From assembly GCF_023156285.1 (NCBI RefSeq), contig NZ_JAKZAJ010000005.1:248001-312000 (forward strand): a stretch of 64,000 nucleotides of DNA. The letters are read 5' to 3'. The position numbers and the translations under genes are program-made. The notes under the pieces were generated by a model. That model was not told where the DNA came from. It ran no database searches and was given only the letters and a program-made list of their open reading frames with translations. Of the stretch, positions 19,497 through 27,357 are shown piece by piece. How positions within the stretch are numbered: position 1 is the first letter of the stretch; each line of letters starts with the position of its first letter. The stretch is from Marinobacter koreensis (GTDB lineage Bacteria > Pseudomonadota > Gammaproteobacteria > Pseudomonadales > Oleiphilaceae).

Positions 19497-19525
19497 GGGG
19501 TCAGATGAAAATTTCATCTGACCCC
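19497..19525. repeat. 29-base perfect palindrome (RAYT/REP-like)
   Basis: The arms GGGGTCAGATGAAA and TTTCATCTGACCCC pair perfectly around a single A. Palindromes opening GGGGTCAGA are familiar to me as interspersed elements, often linked to IS200-like RAYT transposases. No transposase gene is nearby, so this would be a non-autonomous copy. It sits eight bases after a stop codon and marks the left edge of the defence island. Confidence 0.75.
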
Positions 19526-19537
19526 GGGTTTGATCTG

Positions 19538-19566
19538 AAAACGGGAGCCTGAGGGCTCCCGTTTTT
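19538..19566 (+). terminator. Rho-independent terminator after the acs regulator
   Basis: AAAACGGGAGCC and GGCTCCCGTTTT form a 12-bp stem with a 4-base loop, running into a T-tract. The A-run on the other side makes it potentially bidirectional. It insulates the defence operon from acs. Confidence 0.9.
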
Positions 19567-19607
19567 GTTCGGGAATCTGCGGCTTATTGATTACAGGGTG
19601 ATAAACC

Positions 19608-19636
19608 TTGAGAGTAAGTAGGGTGGGAACTATATT
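19608..19636 (+). promoter_or_regulatory. Sigma-70 promoter of the defence operon
   Basis: TTGAGA (19608-19613), a 17-base spacer and TATATT (19631-19636) form a near-consensus promoter 28 bases upstream of the helicase start. No other equally good promoter was noticed in the gaps between the following nine genes. Confidence 0.75.
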
Positions 19637-19664
19637 GGCGTTCTGTTTATAAGGAAAACCGGAG

Positions 19665-22505
19665 ATGTTCACCCCTCACCAAAGCACCTACTTTGCTCAC
19701 TGGTTGACCCAATCCGGCAAAATCGAGAACCAGGTCTCCCGGGCCATGGCTTCTGCCCGTGTGGATATGAACCCGCACCAAATCGACGCTGCCTGTTTTG
19801 CCCTGAAATCGCCTCTGGAGCAGGGTGTGCTCCTGGCTGACGAAGTGGGTCTCGGTAAGACCATTGAAGCCAGTTTGGTGATGGCGCAGAAGTGGGCAGA
19901 AAACAAACGAAACATTCTCCTCGTCGTGCCAGCCTCATTACGGAAGCAGTGGAGCCAGGAACTCAGAGACAAGTTTGAACTGCCGTCAATCATCATTGAT
20001 GGCAAAGTCGCCACAAGCCTCAAAAAAGAGGGACAGACAAATCCCTTCGATCAGGACGAACAGATTGTTATCTGTTCGTATGAGTACGCGGCTCGCCAGC
20101 GGGATTATGTGCGATTGGTTAGCTGGAATCTTGTTGTCTTCGACGAAGCCCACAAATTACGGAACCTCTATCAGACCAACAGCAGCAAACGGGCAAAAGC
20201 GCTCGTCGAGGCCACGGAACTCGCTGACAGCCGCGTGCTGTTATCCGCGACACCGATTCAGAACAACCTGATGGAACTGTATGGCCTGAGCCAGGCTATT
20301 GATCCCCATTTCTTTGGTGATGAAAAATCCTTTCGCGCTCTATACGTGAACCGACAAAGGGATCAGAAGTCGCTGGAGGATCTGAAACGCCGGATTCGTC
20401 CTCTATGCCACAGGACTCTGCGGCGACAGGTGCAAGAAGAAGGCGGTATCAACTTTACCAACCGCTACTCCATCACCCAGGACTTCACGCCGTTGCCTGA
20501 AGAATGGGAGCTGTACCGGAGGCTCTCTCATTACCTCCAACGCCCGGATAATGAGGCGATCAACCCGCGTGCTCGCCATTTGGTGAGTATGGGCTTACGT
20601 AAAATTCTGGCGTCTTCTTCCTTTGCCGTTGCCGATACCCTTAAAGGTATGATCGATCGTCTTGAACAACAACAGCGGCTTGATGAGGAGAGTCTTTCTG
20701 ATATTGAGGAAATTGACGATTGGGCAGAGTCCGAAAACGAAGACGGTAATGGCGAGGGTGGCAACGTCGAGTCTCCTGCATCGTCTAGCAAGCTGAGCCA
20801 GGAAATCGCCCAACTTGCTGAGTTTCGGGACCTCGCCCAGAGCATCACCAGCAACGCCAAGGGGCTGGCTCTGCTAACGGTGCTGGAAAAAGCCCTCACC
20901 ATGACGGAACGCCTTGGCGGACAACGTAAAGCGGTGGTTTTTACCGAGTCGTGCAGAACCCAGCAATACCTTCACGATCTTTTGGAAAGTCGTGGCTATG
21001 CTGGGCGAACCGTATTGCTGAATGGCTCCAACAACGACGCTCGCTCCAAAGCCATCTACCGGGCGTGGCTGGAAGAGCACAGGGGTTCTGCTCGAATAAG
21101 CGGTTCGAAACCCGCCGATATGAAAGCCGCGTTGGTGGACCGGTTCCGCAGTGACAAAGCCGACATTCTGATTTCCACAGAGGCCGGAGGCGAAGGTATC
21201 AACCTGCAGTTCTGCTCCGTGCTGATCAACTATGACCTGCCCTGGAACCCTCAGAAGGTAGAGCAGCGCATCGGTAGGGTCCATCGTTATGGGCAGAAGA
21301 ACGATGTGGTGGTGGTCAATTTTGTAAACCGCAAGAATCCGGCTGATCGCAGGGTGTTCCAGCTTCTGGACGAGAAGCTGAAGCTGTTTGAAGGCGTGTT
21401 TGGTGCCTCGGATGAAGTGCTCGGTGCGATCGAAGGTAGCATCGATATCGAGCGTCGTATTTACGAAATCTACCAGAAGTGCCGAACCGATCAGGAAATC
21501 GAGTACGAGTTCGATCAACTGCAGACATCACTCGAGGAGACCCTTTCCGCAAGGGAGACAGCGGCCCGGGAAGCATTGCTGAACAATTTCGACCGGGATG
21601 TAGTGTCAGCCCTTAAGACTCGCCGCGATCAAAGCAACGATTTCCTGCAGGAATTCGAGCAGGTCCTTCTGGATCTTGCTCGAGCCGAACTGCCAGAGGC
21701 AAAGTTCAACGCCAATCATTTCTACCTTGATGGCCAGCGATATGATTTGAGTTGGCCTCTTGCAGAACAGAATGACTCCGAATTTTTCCGTTTACAGGCC
21801 ACCGAGCATTATCTGGCTTGGGACCTGGTGCGCAGGGCCAAGGCCCGTGATCCGGAGCCCGCGCATTTAGTGTTCCATTATGATCAGCTTCACGGTCAGT
21901 ATGCTGCTCTCAAAGAATACATCGGTAAGTCGGGCGTTCTCATCGCGTTTGAAATACGGTTCACCTACAACAAGGGAAGAACACGGAACACCCGCCTGGT
22001 GGTGCTGGCCCAAACGGATGACGGCCAGAAACTGACTTTGGAGAATGCCGATCATATGATGTGCGTGCCGGCCACCAGCGAACCCCTGACAGATGCCATT
22101 CCGGCGGAACTCTTCAAAAGCTGGCAATCGCAGGTGGTAGAAGAAACCGAAGCCGAAACCGAAGCAGAACTGGATCAGTACCTGGAACAGGAATCCGAAA
22201 AGCTTGAACGTTGGGCGCAGGATCGCCGCAAAGCGCTTATGGCCACTGTTGAGGAGCTGGACGAACAGATCCGCGCCTATAAAAAAGAAGCGCGACAACT
22301 GGCTTCCACGGCGGAAAAGATTCAGGCGAAGAAGGAACTTCGCAAACTGGAGCGCAAGCGGGACGACGCTTTGGCAGAATACCATCACTCCAAAAAAGCC
22401 ATTGAGCAAGAGGAAGACCGCCTGTTGGATGAAGTGAGCGAAAAGCTGGAACTGACGTTCGAGATCAAAGAGCTGTTTACCGCCCGCTGGACACTCACCC
22501 ACTAA
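19665..22505 (+). CDS. SNF2-type helicase with C-terminal coiled coil (defence-associated)
   Basis: The 946-residue superfamily 2 translocase has Walker A ADEVGLGKTIEA (about 58-69), DEAH (about 160-163), SATPIQNN (about 195), and a helicase C lobe with GEGINLQ and RIGRVHRYGQ (about 535). A charged coiled coil fills about 825-930. This layout occurs in helicases tied to type III restriction, DISARM (DrmD) and helicase-methylase-ATPase loci. No nuclease motif is seen, so it probably moves or remodels DNA. AAGGA lies upstream of the ATG. The gene begins a nine-gene operon, and an AlbA_2 protein follows after 18 bases. Which published system it belongs to cannot be settled by eye. Confidence 0.9.
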   Translation: MFTPHQSTYFAHWLTQSGKIENQVSRAMASARVDMNPHQIDAACFALKSPLEQGVLLADEVGLGKTIEASLVMAQKWAENKRNILLVVPASLRKQWSQELRDKFELPSIIIDGKVATSLKKEGQTNPFDQDEQIVICSYEYAARQRDYVRLVSWNLVVFDEAHKLRNLYQTNSSKRAKALVEATELADSRVLLSATPIQNNLMELYGLSQAIDPHFFGDEKSFRALYVNRQRDQKSLEDLKRRIRPLCHRTLRRQVQEEGGINFTNRYSITQDFTPLPEEWELYRRLSHYLQRPDNEAINPRARHLVSMGLRKILASSSFAVADTLKGMIDRLEQQQRLDEESLSDIEEIDDWAESENEDGNGEGGNVESPASSSKLSQEIAQLAEFRDLAQSITSNAKGLALLTVLEKALTMTERLGGQRKAVVFTESCRTQQYLHDLLESRGYAGRTVLLNGSNNDARSKAIYRAWLEEHRGSARISGSKPADMKAALVDRFRSDKADILISTEAGGEGINLQFCSVLINYDLPWNPQKVEQRIGRVHRYGQKNDVVVVNFVNRKNPADRRVFQLLDEKLKLFEGVFGASDEVLGAIEGSIDIERRIYEIYQKCRTDQEIEYEFDQLQTSLEETLSARETAAREALLNNFDRDVVSALKTRRDQSNDFLQEFEQVLLDLARAELPEAKFNANHFYLDGQRYDLSWPLAEQNDSEFFRLQATEHYLAWDLVRRAKARDPEPAHLVFHYDQLHGQYAALKEYIGKSGVLIAFEIRFTYNKGRTRNTRLVVLAQTDDGQKLTLENADHMMCVPATSEPLTDAIPAELFKSWQSQVVEETEAETEAELDQYLEQESEKLERWAQDRRKALMATVEELDEQIRAYKKEARQLASTAEKIQAKKELRKLERKRDDALAEYHHSKKAIEQEEDRLLDEVSEKLELTFEIKELFTARWTLTH

Positions 22506-22523
22506 TACAGGCCAGAGAACATC

Positions 22524-23774
22524 ATGGACAGAGAAAAACTGGTTAAAGATCTGCTGTACCAGATTCGCCTGGGGGAAGACTCCGGCTATGAGTTCAAACG
22601 TGTTGAAATCCGGGGCACCAAGATCAAAGGCCCGGACCAGAAAGACCTGGCGGACGAAATGGCCGCTTTCGCCAACCAGAAAGGCGGCTATCTGATTTTG
22701 GGTGTCGATGACAAAACCCGGGAAATCACCGGTATCCCCGCTGACATGCTCGAGGCGGTACAACAAAGGGTAAAGGACGCCGCCACCGACAATGTAGAAC
22801 CGCCGTTGCCCATCGCCACCCGACTGCTTGAGCTGCCCGACGAACACGGCGACATGAAAAACGTACTGCACGTGGATATCGAGAAAAGCCTGTTCGTTCA
22901 CAGTAGCAACGGCCGCTATTTCCACCGTGTAGCCGAGTCCAAACATCCCATGAAACAGGAATATCTGGCACGGCTGATGATGCAACGCAGCCAGTCCCGG
23001 CTGATCTGGCTGGACGAACGCCCCGTGCCCGGTACCCGTTACGAAGACTTGGACCCGAGCCTGTACCGCAAATTCCTGCGCGAGGAAAGCCAGCCGGAAC
23101 GAACCCAGCTGCGCAAACTCCGTATGCTGGTAGATGATGATGAGGGTAACGAAAAACTGAGTGTTTCCGGCGTTCTGTTAGGCACACCAAGCCCGGTCAA
23201 CTGGCTCCCCAACGCTTACATCCAGGCCGTCTGTTACGCAGGCGAGGACCGCGATGCGGACCAACAAGTTGACGCCATGGATCTCACCGGGCCTCTGGAC
23301 CAGCAGATCAGCGGCGCCCTGGCCTTCGTTGAGAAAAACCAGCGGGTGGCCGCTCGCAAGCTGCTGGGCCGGGAGGACATCCCCCAGTACAGCCTGACCG
23401 CGATCTTTGAAGCACTGGTCAACGCGGTCGCTCACCGGGATTACGACATCTATGGTGCCCACATCCGCTTACACATGTTTGCGGGCCGGCTGGTGCTGTG
23501 TTCCCCGGGGGCTCTGGTCAACACCATGGAAGTGGACGAACTCATGGCTCGGCAGGCCTCCCGCAACCAACTCATCACCAGCCTGCTGGCTCGCTGCCCC
23601 TATGAACACCCCACCATTAACCGCTCCCGGATGATGGACAAGCGGGGAGAAGGCGTGCCGGTTATTCTCAACGAATCCGAAAAGCTTTCTGGCAAACGGC
23701 CGGAATACAGGATGGTCGGGGAGGAGCTTCAGCTTACGATTTATGCAGCGAAGAAGGGGCCATACCGCCCATGA
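22524..23774 (+). CDS. AlbA_2 / HATPase_c_4 ATP-binding protein
   Basis: The 416-residue protein has a Schlafen-type AlbA_2 domain (about 10-130, YEFKRVEI and FANQKGGYLILGVDD). A GHKL-like HATPase_c_4 domain follows (about 285-405, with EALVNAVAHRDY, a degenerate N-box). Such proteins are often annotated as transcriptional regulators, but some sit in defence loci. Its stop overlaps the next start (ATGA), implying coupled translation. Whether it binds nucleic acid, ATP or both is inference. Confidence 0.85.
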   Translation: MDREKLVKDLLYQIRLGEDSGYEFKRVEIRGTKIKGPDQKDLADEMAAFANQKGGYLILGVDDKTREITGIPADMLEAVQQRVKDAATDNVEPPLPIATRLLELPDEHGDMKNVLHVDIEKSLFVHSSNGRYFHRVAESKHPMKQEYLARLMMQRSQSRLIWLDERPVPGTRYEDLDPSLYRKFLREESQPERTQLRKLRMLVDDDEGNEKLSVSGVLLGTPSPVNWLPNAYIQAVCYAGEDRDADQQVDAMDLTGPLDQQISGALAFVEKNQRVAARKLLGREDIPQYSLTAIFEALVNAVAHRDYDIYGAHIRLHMFAGRLVLCSPGALVNTMEVDELMARQASRNQLITSLLARCPYEHPTINRSRMMDKRGEGVPVILNESEKLSGKRPEYRMVGEELQLTIYAAKKGPYRP

Positions 23775-25183
23775 CGCTGGGAGATCGAGCCGCCAGACTG
23801 TCAAAGTCAGACCTGATCCGGCTACTCAGCGCCATATACGGGGTGGAGACCCATGTCGATGACATCATTGACCGGTATCTGGCCGCCGGTGAGGGGCCCG
23901 GCAGCGAGGCCACCGCACTGGCGGAAACACTGTCAGCCCAGTTGCAACAGATTGCTGACGAAGACGAATTTTATGGCTACCGGGGCAGCTATGATTTCAG
24001 CGAGCGTCTGTCTTCAATATTGTCTGCCATCGACAATTTGTTACGCCCGCAAGATCCGCAGGCTGCACTGAAGCTGACCGAGACCTTTCTTGATCTGGCG
24101 GATGAAGCGTTCCAGCGCGTGGACGATTCCGACGGCTACGTGGGTGGTATTTTCAGGGACGCCACCAGGCAGTGGCTGGCCATCGCGGTCGAGTTGCGCC
24201 ACCAACAACCGAATGCTGAAAACTGGCCGCAAAAAGTACGGACGTTTTTTGATAACAATGATTACGGCGTTCTCGATGACATTATCACCAACAGCACTCC
24301 GTTACTGACCGAACAGGAGCTTCGCGGATTGGCTGCTCACTTTGAGGGGAATGCGAAGGCCGCGTTGGCATCACCCAAAGAACCGGGCCGCTATAATTTC
24401 GAAGCGGCCCATGCCTGTATCGGCATCAAATCCGTGGCTGAAGCTTTGCAAGACATGGCCTTGTATGAGCAGGCAACATTGCTCACCAGCCCGCAGCCGA
24501 ATACCCTGCAACTGGCCAGCATCGTCGAGTTTGCGCTGGCCATCGGCGATTTGGGCCGGGCAGGGTACTGGCTGGAGCAGCCCCAGTGGCAAGGCGACCA
24601 GAGCCGTTATCGGGCCCTGCGCCACCTTTGGCTCAAGCGCAAAGGCGACACCGAGCTGCTAAAAAGCGAGCTTTGGGACGATTTCACCCAGCGCCCTCAT
24701 CGATACACCTTGGAGCCGCTGTGGCTGATGGCCAGCGATTCGGAGAAACTCCAACTCCAGCAGCAGGTCGAGAACCTCTCAAGCGATGACGTGGACTCCG
24801 AAGAGCGGGTCGCCATGTTGTTGCTGGTGGGTAGCCTGGAACGGGCGGAAGCTGCCTTGCTGGAACAACCGGATCATTTTGCCTCGGTGCATTACGGCAC
24901 CCTGCTGAACTGGGTAAGGATGTTTGCTGAAGAGCACCTGCCTCTGGCGCAAGTCGTGTGCTACCGTGCGCTGCTGAGCGACCTGCTGGAGCGCGGTTAC
25001 ACCCGTGCATATCGCCACGGAGCCGGCTATTTCCATAAATTATTGGCGCTGGACAAGGCGATTGACGATTACCTCGGGCTGGCGGATGCCCTGGCCTTTA
25101 TCCGCAGCCTGCAAGCCCGGCACTGGCGCAAGCGCTCCTTCTGGGAGTTGGCGGATTATCCCAACAAACCGCCGAAAGACTGA
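23771..25183 (+). CDS. DUF6880-like helical-repeat protein
   Basis: The 470-residue protein is all-helical in appearance, with TPR/SWIM-associated-like repeats and no catalytic motif. The C-terminal HGAGYFHKLLALDKAIDDY and WRKRSFWEL match what I recall of DUF6880, a family often beside SWIM zinc-finger or restriction genes. The start overlaps the AlbA_2 stop by four bases. A 60-base gap before mod is the largest in the operon and has no terminator. It may be a scaffold or sensor subunit; this is inference. Confidence 0.7.
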   Translation: MTLGDRAARLSKSDLIRLLSAIYGVETHVDDIIDRYLAAGEGPGSEATALAETLSAQLQQIADEDEFYGYRGSYDFSERLSSILSAIDNLLRPQDPQAALKLTETFLDLADEAFQRVDDSDGYVGGIFRDATRQWLAIAVELRHQQPNAENWPQKVRTFFDNNDYGVLDDIITNSTPLLTEQELRGLAAHFEGNAKAALASPKEPGRYNFEAAHACIGIKSVAEALQDMALYEQATLLTSPQPNTLQLASIVEFALAIGDLGRAGYWLEQPQWQGDQSRYRALRHLWLKRKGDTELLKSELWDDFTQRPHRYTLEPLWLMASDSEKLQLQQQVENLSSDDVDSEERVAMLLLVGSLERAEAALLEQPDHFASVHYGTLLNWVRMFAEEHLPLAQVVCYRALLSDLLERGYTRAYRHGAGYFHKLLALDKAIDDYLGLADALAFIRSLQARHWRKRSFWELADYPNKPPKD

Positions 25184-25243
25184 TACCAGCGTTGCCACCG
25201 TAAGCACGCCAATTTTCGCAATGATCAAGGACACCGCAGTACC

Positions 25244-27346
25244 ATGACCAACCCAGATACGCCTTCCACCGACACCCAGATGAACGGCAAGTCCCTGGAC
25301 ATTGCCGAGCAGCGTCGCAAGGAGCTCGAGCAACTGTTCCCGGGCATCTTCACCGAAACCCGCAACGACCAGGGGGAGCTGAAGGTGACCATTGATCTGG
25401 AGCGCCTGAAAGCGGAACTGGGTGAGTTCACCGACCTCTTCGACAGTCGCCGGGAACGTTACGGCATGGACTGGCCCGGCAAGCGGGACTGCCTGCGGCT
25501 GATCCAGCAGCCCTCCACCGCCACCCTCAAACCCTGCCGGGAGGAGTCGGTGGAGTTCGACACCACCGAAAACCTGTTTATCGAGGGCGACAACCTGGAA
25601 GTGCTCAAGCTGCTGCAGAAGAGCTACTACGGCAAGGTCAAGATGATCTACATCGACCCGCCCTACAACACCGGCAAGGAATTCATCTACCCGGACAACT
25701 TCAGCGAAAGCCTGGACACCTACCTGCAATACGCCGGCCTGAAAGACAGCGAAGGCCGCACCTTTTCCACCAACACCGCCAACGAAGGCCGCTTTCACAC
25801 CAAGTGGCTGAACATGATGTACCCCCGCCTGTATCTGGCCCGCAACCTGCTGCGGGAGGATGGGGTGATCTTTATTTCCATCGACGACAATGAGGTGGAA
25901 AACCTGCGGCGGATGTGTGATGAGATTTTTGGGGAGGAGAATCGAATAGCGTGTCTTGTTTGGGAGAAGGGAAGAAAAAATGACGCGAAATTGTTCTCTA
26001 CAGGTCATGAATACATGCTCGTTTACGCAAAGAGCGCTAGCGTTCTCAAAGAACAAAACATTATCTGGCGAGAAGAAAAGCCCGGAGCAAAGGAAATTTG
26101 GGAGCAATATTTGTTATTGCGGGAGCAGCATGGTGGAAATGATGCGGCTATCGAAAGCGACTTGCAGGCTTGGTTTGCCGAATTACCTAAGTCTCATCCT
26201 TCAAAAAAATGGAGTCGGTATAAGCGAATAGACAAAAACGGGCCCTGGCGGGACAGGGATATATCCTGGCCGGGTGGTGGAGGGCCTGAGTACGATGTTA
26301 TCCATCCGGTGACTAAGAAGCCTTGTGTAGTCCCAGAAGCTGGCTGGAGATTCGCTAATCCTGATGAAATGAAACGGCAAATTGAAGCAGGGCTCGTTGA
26401 GTTTCGAGAAGACCATACGAAACCCCCGTTTCGTAAAACCCACCTCAAGCCAATTGCGGAAGAGCTAGATGATAACTCTGAAGATTCTGACGATGATGAT
26501 GGGCTGGCAACACAAGTACGAGGCAGCTGTATCTACAAACAGAGTCAAGTGGCTGTCAAATACTTAAAAGGGCTAATGGGGGCAAAGCTATTCAACAATC
26601 CCAAAGACCATGTTGAAATCAAGCGCCTCATTGAGTATGTGTGCGGTGATGAAGGCATAATTCTGGACTTTTTCTCTGGATCTGGCACAACGGGGGAATC
26701 CGTAGCTGAGCTTGCAATGAGGGATTGCTTAGATCTCAAGTATATCTTAGTTCAGTTGCCTGAACCGAACTCTGAAAAGGAGAAAACCGGAAAGGCCGCG
26801 CTTAAAGCTGGATACGCTACGATTTCGGATATATCCAAGGATAGGTTACGCAAAGTTTACTCTGGACTTGAAGCTACAGGTGAATACCGAGAGCAAAATG
26901 AATACAAATGGGGCTTCAAAGTCCTAAAACTCAACCAAAGCAACTTCAAACTCTGGCAAGCCCCGGCCAAAGACATTTCCGACGAAGAACTCCTCCAGCA
27001 AATGGAGCTCAATGTTGACCACATTGATCCCAACGCCAGCCAGGAAGACCTGCTCTATGAGCTGCTGATCAAGGCCGGCGTGATGCCCACTGAGAGAGTG
27101 GAGCAAATTGAGCTCGCGGGCCACACCGTATTTTCTGTAGCTGAGGGTATTCTTCTGGTGCATCTGGGGGATGATATTGATCAAGCACTTATCGATGCCG
27201 TGCTAAATCATGCCCCCGGCCAGTTTATCTGCCTGGACAAAGCCTTCCACGGCAACGACCAACTCAAGACCAATGCCGTGAAAACCTTCGAGGCCTTTAA
27301 CCAGGGCAAGGAAAAAATCGACCAGATCGATTTCAAAACGGTGTAA
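25244..27346 (+). CDS. Type III restriction-modification methyltransferase (Mod)
   Basis: The 700-residue protein is a beta-class adenine methyltransferase: DPPYNTG (motif IV, about residue 138) comes before FSGSGTTG (motif I, about residue 477). The target-recognition region lies between them. It would methylate one strand of an asymmetric site and give Res its specificity. The N- and C-terminal parts are G+C-rich, while about 25940-26930 is visibly A+T-richer (sample lines: 37 of 60 G+C at 25801, 25 of 60 at 26041). An acidic tract (SEDSDDDD) lies in the middle. The frame is intact. Res follows after 11 bases. Confidence 0.95.
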   Translation: MTNPDTPSTDTQMNGKSLDIAEQRRKELEQLFPGIFTETRNDQGELKVTIDLERLKAELGEFTDLFDSRRERYGMDWPGKRDCLRLIQQPSTATLKPCREESVEFDTTENLFIEGDNLEVLKLLQKSYYGKVKMIYIDPPYNTGKEFIYPDNFSESLDTYLQYAGLKDSEGRTFSTNTANEGRFHTKWLNMMYPRLYLARNLLREDGVIFISIDDNEVENLRRMCDEIFGEENRIACLVWEKGRKNDAKLFSTGHEYMLVYAKSASVLKEQNIIWREEKPGAKEIWEQYLLLREQHGGNDAAIESDLQAWFAELPKSHPSKKWSRYKRIDKNGPWRDRDISWPGGGGPEYDVIHPVTKKPCVVPEAGWRFANPDEMKRQIEAGLVEFREDHTKPPFRKTHLKPIAEELDDNSEDSDDDDGLATQVRGSCIYKQSQVAVKYLKGLMGAKLFNNPKDHVEIKRLIEYVCGDEGIILDFFSGSGTTGESVAELAMRDCLDLKYILVQLPEPNSEKEKTGKAALKAGYATISDISKDRLRKVYSGLEATGEYREQNEYKWGFKVLKLNQSNFKLWQAPAKDISDEELLQQMELNVDHIDPNASQEDLLYELLIKAGVMPTERVEQIELAGHTVFSVAEGILLVHLGDDIDQALIDAVLNHAPGQFICLDKAFHGNDQLKTNAVKTFEAFNQGKEKIDQIDFKTV

Positions 27347-27357
27347 GGGGCGTTGGC

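Noticed and set aside
25940..26930. Possible frameshift or insertion in mod
   Set aside because: The frame is open through the A+T-rich part and both catalytic motifs are intact, so exchange rather than damage is the better reading.
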